A DNA stretch of 64,000 nucleotides, taken from the NCBI RefSeq assembly GCF_000175635.1, contig NZ_ACVP01000012.1, positions 124,001 to 188,000 of the forward strand. The letters are read 5' to 3'. A program made the position numbers and the translations under genes. The notes beneath the pieces were generated by a model. The model made no database searches. It saw only the letters and a program-made list of their open reading frames with translations, and was not told where the DNA came from. This DNA is from Corynebacterium tuberculostearicum SK141. Lineage in GTDB: Bacteria; Actinomycetota; Actinomycetes; Mycobacteriales; Mycobacteriaceae. This document shows positions 1 to 10,007 of this stretch, one piece after another (within the stretch, counting starts at the first letter, position 1; each line of letters begins with the position of its first letter).

Positions 1-623
1 CCGAGATAGGTGCCATAGGAGGTACCGGCGATGTCAATCTTTTCTTCGCCCAAGGCGCGGCGCACCATTTCCCAATCCTGCAGGGTATTCGCAGTGGTCA
101 ATGAGTTGGTATAGCCCGGGGTATTCTTCTCGCAGGCATCGCGAGTGAGTTTTCCAAACTGCAGGCTATCTCGGAGTGGATCACTAGCAGCCAAAGCATC
201 GCACTTAACTGGAGTGGAGCCTGGAAGACCGCGTGGCTGTACGCCGATAGTGTCCCACTCGTCGCGCACGGCCTGTGGCCACGGAACAGCGCTATTGCCG
301 GCCCATCCATAAGCATCGCCACCTGGACCACCAGGGTTGGTAAACAATGCGCCACGGCGGGCTTCTGGGTTGGCGGCGGGCACCCGCACGAAGCCGACGC
401 TAATGGTGCCGGCCTTCGGGTTGTCATAGTAGGTAGGGACTTCGATGCGTCCGCATTCGGCCGAGTCAATATCTACCTGCTCGGGGCAGTCTTCCCAGGA
501 AATAGCGGGCTTGGTGTCCTGCGGTGCAGGTGCAGGTGCGGCCGTAGCAATCGGTGCAGTAACACCAATTGTGACCGCAGCTGCACCGAGCGCGGCCGCA
601 AGCTTAGATGAAAAAGAAAGCAT
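1..623 (-). CDS. secreted alpha/beta-hydrolase peptidase (tripeptidyl aminopeptidase-like), 3' end outside the window
   Basis: About 207 N-terminal codons are present; the gene runs off the left edge. The product starts with a Sec signal peptide (basic start MLSFSSK, alanine-rich core, likely cut near ATAAP, about residue 28). The mature part carries the oxyanion-region motif NPGGPGG and, just before the edge, the nucleophile elbow GTSYGTYL, typical of the secreted proline-iminopeptidase/tripeptidyl-aminopeptidase family. Asp and His of the triad would lie beyond the window. The ATG at 621-623 has a GGAG ribosome site and lies in one arm of a 16-bp inverted repeat, so translation may be controlled. 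The substrate is inferred only from family. Confidence 0.8.
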   Translation of the reverse strand, partial: MLSFSSKLAAALGAAAVTIGVTAPIATAAPAPAPQDTKPAISWEDCPEQVDIDSAECGRIEVPTYYDNPKAGTISVGFVRVPAANPEARRGALFTNPGGPGGDAYGWAGNSAVPWPQAVRDEWDTIGVQPRGLPGSTPVKCDALAASDPLRDSLQFGKLTRDACEKNTPGYTNSLTTANTLQDWEMVRRALGEEKIDIAGTSYGTYL

Positions 624-670
624 AGGTTAGGTCTCCAGAATAAAAATGATTGGTAGACCTAGCCTATGCT
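619..670 (-). promoter_or_regulatory. 16-bp inverted repeat covering the peptidase gene start
   Basis: Arms 619-634 and 655-670 match at 15 of 16 positions with a 20-nt spacer. In the peptidase mRNA the 3' arm contains the ATG, and the GGAG ribosome site lies at its edge, so the folded RNA would hide the start. The arm contains TAGGTTAG, like half of a DtxR box, so a protein operator is an alternative. Confidence 0.5.
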
Positions 671-699
671 TCTTTGATGCTTTTGGCATCGCATTCACA

Positions 700-744
700 G
701 TAGGTGGGTGCCCTCACCGGCCGAGGCGAGGGCTATGCACCTAC
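700..744 (-). terminator. hairpin at the 3' end of lutC
   Basis: GTAGGTG (700-706) pairs with CACCTAC (738-744) and GCCCTC (710-715) with GAGGGC (728-733). It overlaps the lutC stop at 741-743. There is no clear T run, so it may be an RNA end stabiliser or a Rho-dependent end. Confidence 0.4.
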
Positions 745-1361
745 TTGACGATGACAACGATGAGGTCACGCGGACCGTGTACGCCCTCGACACGAGTGAG
801 CTCGATATCAGAGGTGGCGGAAGGGCCGGAAATCCAGGTTGCAGGCTTCTCTGGATCCATGCGGGAGATGACCTCGGGGATGCCGTAGACGATCTCATCC
901 TGGTGGACGATGCACAGGTGACGATCCGGAACCAGGGTGAGCGCGCGACGACCGCAACGTTCATCAGACTCGAGCACGATGGTGCCGGTCTGGGCGGAGG
1001 TGACGTGGGAGTAAGTGACCACTGCGTCGGTCTCGTTCAGGGTGCGCGGATCGACGGACTTATCGTCAGGCTTGGCGTCGAAGCCCTCGAAGAGGGTGGC
1101 GTCCATGCCTTCGGCATAACGAATGTCGTTGCACTCGCGGTCCTTGAGGATCGTGGCGATGGTCTGCTTGAGTTCGCCTTCCTCGGTGACGTGCACCTCG
1201 GCCTTGTAATCCTCGAGTCGGTCAATGAGCATATCGCGCAACTCGTCCGCGTTCAGGGTGCCCTCGTGGTGGTAGTCGCGCGGGGCATCAACGTGGTCGG
1301 GGAGACCAGCCTGCTTCTGAGCGGAGCGGATGCGGCTTAGGATTTCCTGCTTTGCGTTCAC
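741..1361 (-). CDS. lutC: lactate utilization protein C (LUD domain)
   Basis: The product is 206 aa, the usual size for LutC/YkgG. It carries the LUD fold with the AQTGTIVLESDE stretch near residue 115 and the RHLCIVHQDEIVYGIPEVI stretch that follows. LutC is the third component of the LutABC L-lactate oxidation complex, which converts L-lactate to pyruvate at the membrane using Fe-S electron transfer. The start overlaps the end of lutB by 4 bp (1358-1361), so it is the last gene of the lutABC operon. Regulation by a GntR-type LldR/LutR is expected from the family, but I did not find a convincing operator. Confidence 0.9.
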   Translation of the reverse strand: MNAKQEILSRIRSAQKQAGLPDHVDAPRDYHHEGTLNADELRDMLIDRLEDYKAEVHVTEEGELKQTIATILKDRECNDIRYAEGMDATLFEGFDAKPDDKSVDPRTLNETDAVVTYSHVTSAQTGTIVLESDERCGRRALTLVPDRHLCIVHQDEIVYGIPEVISRMDPEKPATWISGPSATSDIELTRVEGVHGPRDLIVVIVK

Positions 1362-2863
1362 TTTTTGGACTCCTCACGGGCCTCGGCAAGAAGTTCCTTG
1401 CCTTCTTCGGACTCGAACCACTGGCGGAAGGACTTCTTTGGCGGAACCGCGGTGTCGCGGCCCTCGGACCAACCGGACATAAACAGTGGCAGGGATTCGA
1501 TGGTCTTGTTGGTGCCACCCAAGATGCGGCCCAAGGCGACCATGTGAGTTGCCTTGTTCCACAGCTTCGGGTTGCTCCACAGTAGCTGAATGGTCTTGAA
1601 GAGCTTCGGCTCGATTGGTGGGGTGGCGTGGGTGACCTTCTGGTGGCGGTTTTCCAAAATGACGTCGGAAAGCGGAATCTTCACCGGGCACACCTCGTCG
1701 CAGCGGCCGCACAGCGAGCACGCATAAGGCAGGCTGGCGGAAGGATCGTTGTGATCCTTCATGCCGGTCAGCTGCGGCGTCAGGGAGATGCCGATCGGGC
1801 CAGGGTAGACAGAGCCGTAGGCGTGGCCGCCGGCGCGCTCGTAGACTGGGCAAACATTCAGGCAAGCCGAGCAACGGATGCACTTGAGGGCCTGGTGGCC
1901 AATCGGGGAGGACAGGGCCGCGGTACGGCCGTTATCCAGCAGCACCAAGTGGAAGTTCTGGGGGCCATCGCCCTCAGTAACGCCGGACCACATGGAGGTG
2001 TACGGGTTCATACGCTCCGCGGTGGAAGAACGCGGCAGCAGCTGGAGGAAGACCTCCAGATCCTGGAAGGTAGGAACCAGCTTTTCGATGCCCATCACGG
2101 TAATGAGGGTCTCCGGCAGGGTGAGGCACATACGGCCATTGCCCTCGGACTCCACGATGTTGATGGTGCCGGTTTCTGCCACACCGAAGTTAGCGCCGGA
2201 GATGGCAACCTTGGCCTGCATGAACTGCTCGCGCAGGAACTGGCGGGATGCCTCGGCCAACTCTGCTGGATTAGCCTGCAGGGTGTCATCGGTATTCGGC
2301 ATTTTGTTGACGAAGATATCGCGAATCTCCGCACGGTTGCGGTGGATAGCCGGAACCAGAATGTGGGACGGCTTATCCTCGCCCAGCTGCACGATGAGCT
2401 CTGCCAAGTCGGTCTCGCGAGCGTTGATGCCCGCGGCCTCCAGGTGCTCGTTCATGCCGATTTCCTGGGTGGCCATGGACTTAACCTTGACCACGTCGGT
2501 CTCGCCGGTGGCGCGAATCAGACCCTCAATGATCTGGTTAGCTTCCTTGGCGTCGCGTGCCCAGTGGACGACGCCGCCGCGAGCCTTGACTGCCTCTTCG
2601 AACTGCTCGAGCAGCTCTGGCATGCGAGCGGCAACGTCTTCCTTGATGGCGGAACCTGCAGCGCGCAGCTCCTGCCAATCATCCAGCTCCTCCACAGCGT
2701 TGGAGCGCTTCTCACGAATGGAGGTGGTGGCGTGCTGCAGGTTGTGTCGCTGGGTGGCGTTATTCAGGCCAACGTGTGCCAGGGGAACAAAGGCCTTGCT
2801 GCCGCGCAGGTTGCCGTAGCCTTCCGGCGCGCGCGGTGGGGTGGTATCGAGGAAAGAGGTCAT
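1358..2863 (-). CDS. lutB: lactate utilization iron-sulfur protein B
   Basis: The product is 501 aa. An N-terminal LUD domain is followed by two ferredoxin-like cluster motifs, CIRCSACLNVCP (about residue 325) and CSLCGRCDEVCP (about 380), which predict two [4Fe-4S] clusters. It is the central electron-transfer subunit of the LutABC lactate oxidation system. I chose the ATG at 2861-2863, which overlaps the lutA stop as TAATG and follows a GGAG site; an upstream ATG at 2908 would overlap lutA by 46 bp. The sequence between the Fe-S motifs (GHAYGSVYPGPIG) is typical of LutB/YkgF. Confidence 0.92.
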   Translation of the reverse strand: MTSFLDTTPPRAPEGYGNLRGSKAFVPLAHVGLNNATQRHNLQHATTSIREKRSNAVEELDDWQELRAAGSAIKEDVAARMPELLEQFEEAVKARGGVVHWARDAKEANQIIEGLIRATGETDVVKVKSMATQEIGMNEHLEAAGINARETDLAELIVQLGEDKPSHILVPAIHRNRAEIRDIFVNKMPNTDDTLQANPAELAEASRQFLREQFMQAKVAISGANFGVAETGTINIVESEGNGRMCLTLPETLITVMGIEKLVPTFQDLEVFLQLLPRSSTAERMNPYTSMWSGVTEGDGPQNFHLVLLDNGRTAALSSPIGHQALKCIRCSACLNVCPVYERAGGHAYGSVYPGPIGISLTPQLTGMKDHNDPSASLPYACSLCGRCDEVCPVKIPLSDVILENRHQKVTHATPPIEPKLFKTIQLLWSNPKLWNKATHMVALGRILGGTNKTIESLPLFMSGWSEGRDTAVPPKKSFRQWFESEEGKELLAEAREESKK

Positions 2864-3648
2864 TAGAGCATCGTCTCCTTGGAGTAAGCGGCGGAGGTCG
2901 GAGTCCATGGGTGCTCCTTGGTGGACGCCAAGATCTCAGCCATGTGAACGGCGCGGACGCCGGAACGCTGGCGGCTCAGGGCGCCACCGATGTTCATCAG
3001 GCAAGAAGAGTCACCGCCGGTGACGAATTCTGCCTCGGTCTCCTTGATGTGGCGAGTCTTATCGGTGACCATCGCGCGGGATACCTCTGCGTTCTTGATG
3101 GCGAAGGTGCCGCCGAAGCCACAGCATTCTTCCTTATTTGGAAGGGTGACCAGTTCGATGCCTTCGACTTCCTGCAGCAGCTGCATTGGGCGATCGCCCA
3201 GCTTCAGGAAGCGCAGGCCGTGGCAGGAAGAGTGGTAGGTCACGCGGTGCGGGAAGAATGCGCCCACGTTGGTAACGCCTTCAACGTCCACCAGGAATTC
3301 CGGCAGGTCCAGGGTTTTCTGGGTGGTCTTGCGGGCGCCGTCGACGTCGGCGGAGTTGCCGTAACGGTCGGCGATGCGCTCGTGCTGCTCACGAACGGCG
3401 CCGACGCAGGAACCAGAGGCAGCAACAACATAGTCAATGGAGGGATCTGCGAAGGCATCCGCATAGGAGCGGATCATGCCCAGGGTTTCCTTCTGGTAAC
3501 CGGTATTGATGTGCATCTGGCCGCAGCAGGTCTGCTCCTCCGGGAAGACCACCTCGTGGCCCAAGCGGGAGAGAACCAGTGCCGTTGCCTTTTGTACGTC
3601 CGGGAAAAGGGCGTCACCAATGCAAGTGGAAAATAGCGCAATGCGCAT
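2863..3648 (-). CDS. lutA: lactate utilization Fe-S protein A
   Basis: The product is 261 aa from the ATG at 3646-3648, preceded by a GAGGAG ribosome site. The reading frame stays open upstream to 3759, but that extension lacks family similarity. Two cysteine-rich CCG domains are visible: CCGQMHINTGY (about residue 40) and CCGFGGTF (about 174), plus SCVGAV and YHSSCHG, as in LutA/YkgE and heterodisulfide-reductase subunit D-type proteins that bind unusual Fe-S clusters. It is the first gene of lutABC, transcribed away from argS. The 211-bp region to argS must hold the lut promoter. Confidence 0.92.
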   Translation of the reverse strand: MRIALFSTCIGDALFPDVQKATALVLSRLGHEVVFPEEQTCCGQMHINTGYQKETLGMIRSYADAFADPSIDYVVAASGSCVGAVREQHERIADRYGNSADVDGARKTTQKTLDLPEFLVDVEGVTNVGAFFPHRVTYHSSCHGLRFLKLGDRPMQLLQEVEGIELVTLPNKEECCGFGGTFAIKNAEVSRAMVTDKTRHIKETEAEFVTGGDSSCLMNIGGALSRQRSGVRAVHMAEILASTKEHPWTPTSAAYSKETML

Positions 3649-3845
3649 ACGGTGCTCCTCGTTGATTCTTGACATGGGGGTAGGCACAACCCTACTCCTT
3701 TTAAGCAGTACGTGCGTAATGCGTCCCTTTGTTGACCAGCAATTATTTCGCAATATCAATGTTGCAAAAAGCTCTTATCAAACGTTTGTCCTGCAAAGAG
3801 GAGTTTTCTGGCCTGGCCCTTTTCACACTTGACTTTTCAGTCCAC

Positions 3846-3851
3846 TAGAAT
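3846..3851 (+). promoter_or_regulatory. -10 box of argS (leaderless)
   Basis: TAGAAT lies 8 nt before the argS ATG, with no Shine-Dalgarno sequence, so transcription should begin at or next to the start codon. Confidence 0.6.
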
Positions 3852-3859
3852 CGTGCGAC

Positions 3860-5512
3860 ATGACACCAGCTGATTTGGCCACATTGATTAAAGAAACTGC
3901 CGTTAAGGTCATGGAAAGCCATGAGCTTGATTCCTCCGTTTTGCCAGAAACGGTAACCGTAGAGCGCCCACGCAATCCTGAGCACGGCGATTATGCCACC
4001 AACGTGGCGCTGCAGGTGGCCAAGAAGGCCGGTGCAAACCCGCGCGAGCTGGGCGGCTGGTTGGCAGAGGCCTTGGCAGACAATGATGCCGTTGCAGAGG
4101 CCGATATCGCTGGCCCTGGTTTCATTAATATTCGCCTTGCTGCCGACGCCCAGGGAGAGATCGTCGCCCAAATCCTTCGCGCCGGTAAGGAGTACGGTTC
4201 TAACGATTCCTTTGCGGGTAAGAAGGTTAACCTCGAGTTTGTTTCCGCTAACCCGACTGGCCCGATCCACCTCGGGGGCACCCGTTGGGCGGCCGTGGGC
4301 GATTCCCTGGGCCGCGTGCTGGAGGCGTCTGGCGCGGAGGTCACCCGCGAGTATTACTTCAATGACCATGGCGGCCAGATTGACCGTTTCTCCCGTTCCC
4401 TGGTGGCTGCCGCGAAGGGCGAGCCTACTCCGGAGGATGGCTACGGCGGAGCCTATATTCAGGACATTGCCCAGGCCGTCGTGGAAAAGAACCCATCCGC
4501 GCTAGAGGGCAGCGACGAAGAGGTCCAGGAAGCTTTCCGTGCAGACGGCGTGGAGATGATGTTTGCGCAGATCAAGCAGTCCCTGCACGAGTTTGGCGTG
4601 GACTTTGATGTCTACTTCCACGAGAACTCCCTTTTCGAATCCGGTGCAGTCGATTCCGCGCTGGAAAAGCTCAAGGCCGAAGGCCATATGTACGAAGCTG
4701 AAAATGCCTGGTGGCTCAAGTCCACCGATTACGGCGATTCCAAGGACCGCGTGGTGGTCAAGTCCGATGGCAATGCGGCCTATATTGCCGGCGACATTGC
4801 CTACGTGGCCGATAAGTTCGACCGCGGCCACGATTTGAATATCTACATGCTGGGCGCTGACCACCACGGCTATGTGCCACGCTTGAAGGCTGCCGCAGCC
4901 GCCCTGGGCTACAATGCCGACGCCGTCGAGGTGCTCATTGGCCAGCTGGTTAACCTCCTGCGCGATGGCAAGCCAGTGCGCATGTCCAAGCGTGCGGGCA
5001 CGGTCATCACCATGGAGGATCTCGTGGCTGCCATCGGTGTGGACGCTTCTCGTTATTCCCTGGTGCGTTCCTCTGTGGACCAGAGCATCGATATTGATTT
5101 AGGCCTGTGGGAATCCCAGTCTTCCGATAACCCCGTCTACTACGTGCAGTACGGCCACGCCCGCCTGTGCTCTATCGGCCGAAAGGCAGCCGAGCTGGGC
5201 GTCGATTCGGAAGGCGCGGATCTCTCCTTGCTCACCCACGACCGCGAGGGCGACCTCATCCGCACCTTGGGTGAGTTCCCAGCCGTGGTGGAAGAAGCCG
5301 CGCAGCTGCGCGAGCCGCACCGCATCGCCCGCTATGCCGAGGACCTCGCCGCGGTCTTCCACCGCTTCTATGACTCCTGCCAGGTCCTGCCCAAGGCCGG
5401 CGAGGACGAAGCTCCTATCCATGGCGCCCGCCTCGCGCTGGCACAAGCCTCCCGCGTGGTCTTGGCCAATGCCTTGACCATGGTGGGTGTGAGCACCCCG
5501 GAGAAGATGTAA
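3860..5512 (+). CDS. argS: arginyl-tRNA synthetase
   Basis: The product is 550 aa, full length for the class Ia ArgRS family. It attaches arginine to tRNA-Arg in the cytoplasm. The HIGH-type signature appears as GPIHLGG near residue 135 and the KMSKS-like loop as VRMSKRAG near 374. The C-terminal third is the DALR anticodon-binding domain. The ATG is preceded by a TAGAAT box 8 nt upstream and no ribosome site, so the message is probably leaderless. lysA begins at the base after the argS stop, so the two form an operon, as in other corynebacteria. Confidence 0.97.
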   Translation: MTPADLATLIKETAVKVMESHELDSSVLPETVTVERPRNPEHGDYATNVALQVAKKAGANPRELGGWLAEALADNDAVAEADIAGPGFINIRLAADAQGEIVAQILRAGKEYGSNDSFAGKKVNLEFVSANPTGPIHLGGTRWAAVGDSLGRVLEASGAEVTREYYFNDHGGQIDRFSRSLVAAAKGEPTPEDGYGGAYIQDIAQAVVEKNPSALEGSDEEVQEAFRADGVEMMFAQIKQSLHEFGVDFDVYFHENSLFESGAVDSALEKLKAEGHMYEAENAWWLKSTDYGDSKDRVVVKSDGNAAYIAGDIAYVADKFDRGHDLNIYMLGADHHGYVPRLKAAAAALGYNADAVEVLIGQLVNLLRDGKPVRMSKRAGTVITMEDLVAAIGVDASRYSLVRSSVDQSIDIDLGLWESQSSDNPVYYVQYGHARLCSIGRKAAELGVDSEGADLSLLTHDREGDLIRTLGEFPAVVEEAAQLREPHRIARYAEDLAAVFHRFYDSCQVLPKAGEDEAPIHGARLALAQASRVVLANALTMVGVSTPEKM

Positions 5513-6850
5513 GTGGCGGATTTCAATGAGCTGCCGGCCCACGTCTGGCCGCGCAATGCAAAGCGCGAGGAAGACGGCGTAGTAACCATTGCTGGTGTTC
5601 CGCTGCCGGATTTGGTAGAGGAATTCCAGACCCCACTGTATGTCTTCGATGAAGATGACTTCCGGTCCCGCTGCCAGGACATGGCCCGCGCCTTCGGTGG
5701 ACCCGAGCACGTGCACTATGCCTCCAAGGCCTTCATCTCAAAGAAGATCGTGAACTGGGTCAATGAGGAAGGCCTGTGCTTGGATGCTGCCTCGCTCAAT
5801 GAGCTCAAGATTGCCTTGGCCGCGGAGTTTCCGGCCGAGCGCATCACCACGCACGGTAATAATAAGGATGAAGAGTACCTGCGTTTGTGCGTAGACGCCG
5901 GCGTGGGCCACGTGGTCATTGATAACGAGCTCGAGCTGGAAGAGCTCAACCGCATTGCGGGCGAGGCCGGCAAGGTCCAGCCGGTGATGATCCGCGTCAA
6001 GCCGGGTGTTGATGCGCATACGCACGAATTCATCGCCACGGCGCATGAGGATCAAAAGTTCGGCATTTCGCTCGCCACGGGTGCGGCCTTTGCTGCGGCC
6101 AAGCGTTGCTTGGAGGCGGACAACCTGCACCTAAGCGGCCTGCACTGCCACGTTGGATCCCAGGTCTTTAATGCGGAGGGCTTCAAACTTGCCGCAGAGC
6201 GCGTCATGGGGCTGTACCGCCAGATTTATACCGAGCTGGGCGTAACTCTAGAAGAGCTCGACCTGGGCGGCGGCTTTGGTATTCCCTACATGCCTTATGA
6301 GGAGGCGCTGGATATCGAGCGCGTGGCCGGCGATATGCTCGGCGCGGTCAAGCACACCGCAGAGGAGTTGGGCATTGAGGCGCCCTTCCTCTTGGTTGAG
6401 CCCGGTCGTTCCTTGGTTGCCGGCTCTGCGGTGACCGTTTATCGCGTGGGTACCGTCAAGGATGTAGAAACTGGCAAGTCGGATCTGCCGCTGCGTCGCT
6501 ATATCTCCGTCGATGGTGGAATGTCAGACAATATCCGGCCAGCGCTCTACGGTTCGGCCTATGACGTACGCGTGGTCAACCGCTTTAGCGATGGGGAAGA
6601 GGTGCCCTCCCGCGTGGTGGGCTTCCATTGCGAGTCCGGCGATATTCTCCTTGAAGACGGCGAGCTGCCCAATGATATCCAGCCGGGAGACTTGATCGCC
6701 TTTGCTGCTACCGGTGGCTACCAGTACATGATGTCCTCGCGCTACAACGGTGCGGTGCGCCCGGCGGTCGTCGCCACGCGCGTAGGCCAGACCAAGCCGA
6801 TGCTGCGCCGCGAGACCATCGAGGATCTTCTTTCCCTCGAAGTGGACTAG
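5513..6850 (+). CDS. lysA: diaminopimelate decarboxylase
   Basis: The product is 445 aa. It decarboxylates meso-diaminopimelate to L-lysine with PLP. Family landmarks are HYASKAF with the PLP lysine (about residue 71), CHVGSQ (about 212), GGGFGIPY (about 250), EPGRSLV (about 296) and the active-site cysteine motif CESGD (about 373). It starts with GTG directly after the argS stop; the GGAGAAG near the argS end is its ribosome site. It is followed by a strong terminator, so argS-lysA is a closed unit. Confidence 0.96.
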   Translation: MADFNELPAHVWPRNAKREEDGVVTIAGVPLPDLVEEFQTPLYVFDEDDFRSRCQDMARAFGGPEHVHYASKAFISKKIVNWVNEEGLCLDAASLNELKIALAAEFPAERITTHGNNKDEEYLRLCVDAGVGHVVIDNELELEELNRIAGEAGKVQPVMIRVKPGVDAHTHEFIATAHEDQKFGISLATGAAFAAAKRCLEADNLHLSGLHCHVGSQVFNAEGFKLAAERVMGLYRQIYTELGVTLEELDLGGGFGIPYMPYEEALDIERVAGDMLGAVKHTAEELGIEAPFLLVEPGRSLVAGSAVTVYRVGTVKDVETGKSDLPLRRYISVDGGMSDNIRPALYGSAYDVRVVNRFSDGEEVPSRVVGFHCESGDILLEDGELPNDIQPGDLIAFAATGGYQYMMSSRYNGAVRPAVVATRVGQTKPMLRRETIEDLLSLEVD

Positions 6851-6862
6851 CCCACGCACTCG

Positions 6863-6914
6863 GTCCCCGTCACAGCGCCTAATTTAATTCAGGGCCTGTG
6901 ACGGGGACTTTTCT
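6863..6914 (+). terminator. rho-independent terminator after lysA
   Basis: A perfect 13-bp inverted repeat, GTCCCCGTCACAG (6863-6875) and CTGTGACGGGGAC (6896-6908), is followed by a short T-rich run. It closes the argS-lysA unit ahead of hom. Confidence 0.85.
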
Positions 6915-6956
6915 ATCTGTTGACCCATTTGCCGCGAAAGTAGACAGCTTGTTCTG

Positions 6957-6962
6957 TATAGT
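6957..6962 (+). promoter_or_regulatory. candidate -10 box for hom-thrB
   Basis: TATAGT lies about 60 nt before the hom ATG. No well-spaced -35 is visible. Confidence 0.35.
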
Positions 6963-7024
6963 GTCCTGTATCCGCAATCAGCGGGCACGACACCTTTACC
7001 CCAACCGCACAATGGAGACGGATT

Positions 7025-8368
7025 ATGGCTGCATCGACTAGCGAGCTTCAGGCACACGAGCATTCCGGCAAGGGCGAGGGCGAGACCGTCGGTATCGCGC
7101 TGCTAGGCTTTGGCACCGTTGGTGCTGAGGTCTTTCGCCTGCTAGGGGAGAATGCTCATGCCTTTGCTCACCGCATCGGTGGCCCAGCCGAGATTCGCGG
7201 CATTGCCATCCACAACAAAAATAAGCTGCGCCCGGGCGTGCCCCAGGATCTGTTGACCGATGACGCCAAGGCGCTCGTCGCCCGCGACGATATCGACCTC
7301 GTGGTCGAGGTTATCGGCGGTATTGACTTCCCGCGCGAGCTGGTGCTCGCCGCACTCAATTCCGGAAAGTCCGTGGTGACCGCCAATAAGGCCCTGGTTG
7401 CCGCGCACGCAGACGAGCTGGCGGAGGCCGCCGACCGTGCCGGCGTAGACCTCTACTTTGAGGCTGCCGTAGCCGCCGCGATTCCGGTGGTGGGCATGCT
7501 GCGTCGTTCTCTGGCCGGCGATCAGATAGAGCGCATCTCCGGCATCGTCAATGGCACCACTAACTTCATCTTGGACGCGATGGAGTCCACGGGCGCTTCC
7601 TATGATGAAGCGTTAGCGGAGGCTACCCGCTTGGGTTATGCCGAGGCCGATCCCACCGCGGATGTTGAGGGCCATGACGCCGCCTCCAAGGCAGCCATCA
7701 TGGCGTCTTTGGGCTTCCATACCCGAGTGAAGTTTGAGGACGTGCACTGCGAAGGCATTACCAAGGTCACCGCCGCGGATATCGCCGCGGCCAATGATGC
7801 CGGCTATTCCATCAAGCTGCTGGCCATTTGCGAGCGCCTCCAGCGTGCGGATGGCTCCGAGGCGGTCAATGCCCGCGTGCACCCCACGTTGGTGACCAAG
7901 GAGCACCCGTTGGCTTCCGTGAGCGAGTCTTATAATGCCATCTTCGTCGAGGCCGAGGCCGCAGGTTCCCTGATGTTCTACGGCAATGGTGCGGGCGGCA
8001 ATCCTACGGCTTCTGCCGTGCTTGGCGACGTCGTCGGGGCAGCCCGCAATATCGTCCACGGCGGCCGTGCACCGGGCGAGAATACCTATGCCAACCTGCC
8101 TATCGCAGACTTCGGTGAGGTAGAAACCCGCTACCACATCGATATGGAAGTTCAAGACCGCACCGGTGTGCTGGCCGCTATCTCCGCCGTCTTTGCCGAT
8201 AATGATGTTTCCCTGCGTACCGTGCGCCAGGAAGACGGCGCGGACACCGCCCGCCTTATCGTGGTCACCCATGCCGCGAAGGAGGCCACCTTGGACACCA
8301 TCGTGGCTGCTTTGGGCGAGCTCGAAGAGGTCAAGGCCGTTCATTCCGTAATCCGCCTCGGCAGCTAG
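7025..8368 (+). CDS. hom: homoserine dehydrogenase
   Basis: The product is 447 aa. It reduces aspartate semialdehyde to homoserine, the branch to threonine and methionine. The N-terminal Rossmann motif is GFGTVG (about residue 28). The TANKALVA and [11 protein letters not shown] stretches mark the catalytic domain, and the C-terminal part (from about residue 365) is an ACT domain, the site of threonine feedback control in corynebacteria. The ATG has a GGAGACGG ribosome site. thrB follows after 25 bp. Confidence 0.97.
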   Translation: MAASTSELQAHEHSGKGEGETVGIALLGFGTVGAEVFRLLGENAHAFAHRIGGPAEIRGIAIHNKNKLRPGVPQDLLTDDAKALVARDDIDLVVEVIGGIDFPRELVLAALNSGKSVVTANKALVAAHADELAEAADRAGVDLYFEAAVAAAIPVVGMLRRSLAGDQIERISGIVNGTTNFILDAMESTGASYDEALAEATRLGYAEADPTADVEGHDAASKAAIMASLGFHTRVKFEDVHCEGITKVTAADIAAANDAGYSIKLLAICERLQRADGSEAVNARVHPTLVTKEHPLASVSESYNAIFVEAEAAGSLMFYGNGAGGNPTASAVLGDVVGAARNIVHGGRAPGENTYANLPIADFGEVETRYHIDMEVQDRTGVLAAISAVFADNDVSLRTVRQEDGADTARLIVVTHAAKEATLDTIVAALGELEEVKAVHSVIRLGS

Positions 8369-8379
8369 CACCGGCCCCA

Positions 8380-8385
8380 TAGACT
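8380..8385 (+). promoter_or_regulatory. -10 box in front of thrB
   Basis: TAGACT lies 8 nt before the thrB ATG, which suggests an internal leaderless transcript in addition to read-through from hom. Confidence 0.4.
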
Positions 8386-8393
8386 GGATAGCT

Positions 8394-9323
8394 ATGAGTA
8401 TCGAAGTTGAAGTCGGCACTAAGGCAATCGTGACCGTCCCTGCCTCCACGGCGAACCTGGGCCCAGGATATGACACCTTGGGCATGGCGTTGAGCCTGTA
8501 TGACACCGTCGAGGTAGAGGTCACCACCTCGGGCCTTGTGGTGGAAATTTTCGGCGAGGGTGCAGAAGACCTGCCGCGCGATGGCTCCCACCTGGTGGTC
8601 AAGGCGATTCGCTCCGCGCTTTCGGCGGCCGACGCCACCGTGCCGGGCCTGCGCGTGGTTTCGCATAATACTATCCCGCAGTCGCGTGGCCTGGGCTCTT
8701 CCGCTTCCGCCGCGGTGGCGGGCGTGGCCGCCGGCAATGCGCTAGCGGGAAGCCCCCTGACCCAGGAGCAAGTGGTGCAGCTTTCTTCCGCCTTTGAGGG
8801 CCATCCCGATAATGCCGCCGCCTCCGTGCTGGGCGACGCCGTGGTGTCGTGGACAAATGTCCCCGTCGACGGCCATTCTTTGCCGGACTACCGCGCCGCG
8901 TCCATCAAGGTGCACGAAGATATCCGCGCCACCGCGCTCGTGCCAGATTTCCACGCCTCCACCCAAGCGGTGCGCCGCGTCCTGCCGTCGCACGTGACGC
9001 ATTCGGATGCGGCGTTCAACGTCTCGCGCACCGCGGTCCAGGTGGCGGCGTTGCAGAACTACCCGGATCTCCTGTGGGAGGGAACCCGCGATCGCCTGCA
9101 TCAGCCGTATCGCGCGGATGTGCTTCCCGTGACCGCGGAGTGGGTGAACCGCCTGCGCAATCGCGGCTATGCGGCCTACCTATCCGGCGCCGGCCCCACC
9201 GTCATGGTGCTGCACACCGAGGATATTGAGGAGGGCATTCTTGCCGACGCCCGCGAGCAGAACCTCCGGGTCATCGATCTCACCGTCGCCGGCCCCGTCA
9301 GGGTGGAGCTTACGCAGGCTTAA
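8394..9323 (+). CDS. thrB: homoserine kinase
   Basis: The product is 309 aa. It phosphorylates homoserine in threonine synthesis. It is a GHMP kinase with the ATP-loop motif GLGSSASAA (about residue 100), an N-terminal substrate motif ([12 protein letters not shown]) and a C-terminal GHMP motif (LSGAGPTVM). It sits downstream of hom in the usual order. Its last 14 bp overlap the convergent arnR-like gene, and no terminator is visible between them. Confidence 0.96.
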   Translation: MSIEVEVGTKAIVTVPASTANLGPGYDTLGMALSLYDTVEVEVTTSGLVVEIFGEGAEDLPRDGSHLVVKAIRSALSAADATVPGLRVVSHNTIPQSRGLGSSASAAVAGVAAGNALAGSPLTQEQVVQLSSAFEGHPDNAAASVLGDAVVSWTNVPVDGHSLPDYRAASIKVHEDIRATALVPDFHASTQAVRRVLPSHVTHSDAAFNVSRTAVQVAALQNYPDLLWEGTRDRLHQPYRADVLPVTAEWVNRLRNRGYAAYLSGAGPTVMVLHTEDIEEGILADAREQNLRVIDLTVAGPVRVELTQA

Positions 9324-9969
9324 TCTTTAGCCGGCACACGTTGTGAGGCTGGCGTGGCACCAAGGTAATCGAGGTGGCATCGTCGCTGGTTTCTTGCAGG
9401 AAGCCAGCGTGTACCGCGCACAGGAACGGCGAAGGCTTAAGCCCCGAAGAGACAAACGGGCAGGCATGGAGCTCGATGTCGGTTGAATCAGGCTTGGTGG
9501 CAGGATCAAAGCCCATATCGCGCAGGGTGGCAAAGAGCGTATCGAGCGCGCCATCGGAGGCGTCGGCACCTGCGGCGCGCGCCCAGCGTCGCCCGATCTC
9601 GAGGGCCTTGGTCGAGGCGGCGTCATCAAGCTCTTCCTTATCCGCCAGCATCGTGGTCAGCACTTCCACCAAGGTGATATATTCCTCTGCTACCGCTTTA
9701 TTATCCGGTACGCGGGCTTGAAATATGAGGGAGGGGCGCCCGCGGCCCTTACTCGGCGCGGAGACTACGTTGACGGCCCCAGCGTTGACCAGCTCATCGA
9801 TGTGTCCGCGGGCGGTGTTGACGTGCATGCCTAGTTCCTCGGCGACGGTGCCGGCCTTGGCGCCTTCGGGGTGGCGCTGCACAGCGGTGAGCACCTCCCG
9901 CTGCTTGGGCGAGAGGTTGAGGGCCTCCGGAAAGAGTTCGGTGGTGGGCCGGGGAAGTGAATCAGGCAT
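9310..9969 (-). CDS. arnR: ArnR/SufR-type winged-helix regulator with probable Fe-S cluster
   Basis: The product is 219 aa. Residues about 18-70 form a winged helix-turn-helix (SPKQREVL through [13 protein letters not shown] and the wing SKGRGRPS). The C-terminal half holds only three cysteines, at about 171, 185 and 213 (ACPF, FLCAV, NVCRL), the arrangement expected for a SufR-like Fe-S sensor. From memory, C. glutamicum arnR lies at the same place, next to thrB, and represses the nitrate reductase operon aerobically; here the neighbours are modABC, nirK and Moco genes. It starts 38 bp after modBC on the same strand, so it may be cotranscribed with the importer. The symbol rests on synteny and architecture. 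Confidence 0.7.
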   Translation of the reverse strand: MPDSLPRPTTELFPEALNLSPKQREVLTAVQRHPEGAKAGTVAEELGMHVNTARGHIDELVNAGAVNVVSAPSKGRGRPSLIFQARVPDNKAVAEEYITLVEVLTTMLADKEELDDAASTKALEIGRRWARAAGADASDGALDTLFATLRDMGFDPATKPDSTDIELHACPFVSSGLKPSPFLCAVHAGFLQETSDDATSITLVPRQPHNVCRLKIKPA

Positions 9970-10007
9970 GGTGGAAATCCGCCTTGGGATCTGCGAAAAC
10001 AGAACTA

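Noticed and set aside
619-640. Complete DtxR box at the peptidase start
   Set aside because: Only about 12 of 19 positions fit the consensus; the second half-site is poor. Kept only as a possible half-site.
1628-2866. Open frame of 412 codons on the plus strand antisense to lutB
   Set aside because: lutB has full Fe-S motifs and fits the operon; the antisense frame has no recognisable motif or ribosome site.
7613-8737. Open frame of 374 codons on the minus strand across hom and thrB
   Set aside because: Both genes on the plus strand are complete and conserved; the frame crosses their boundary without a domain.
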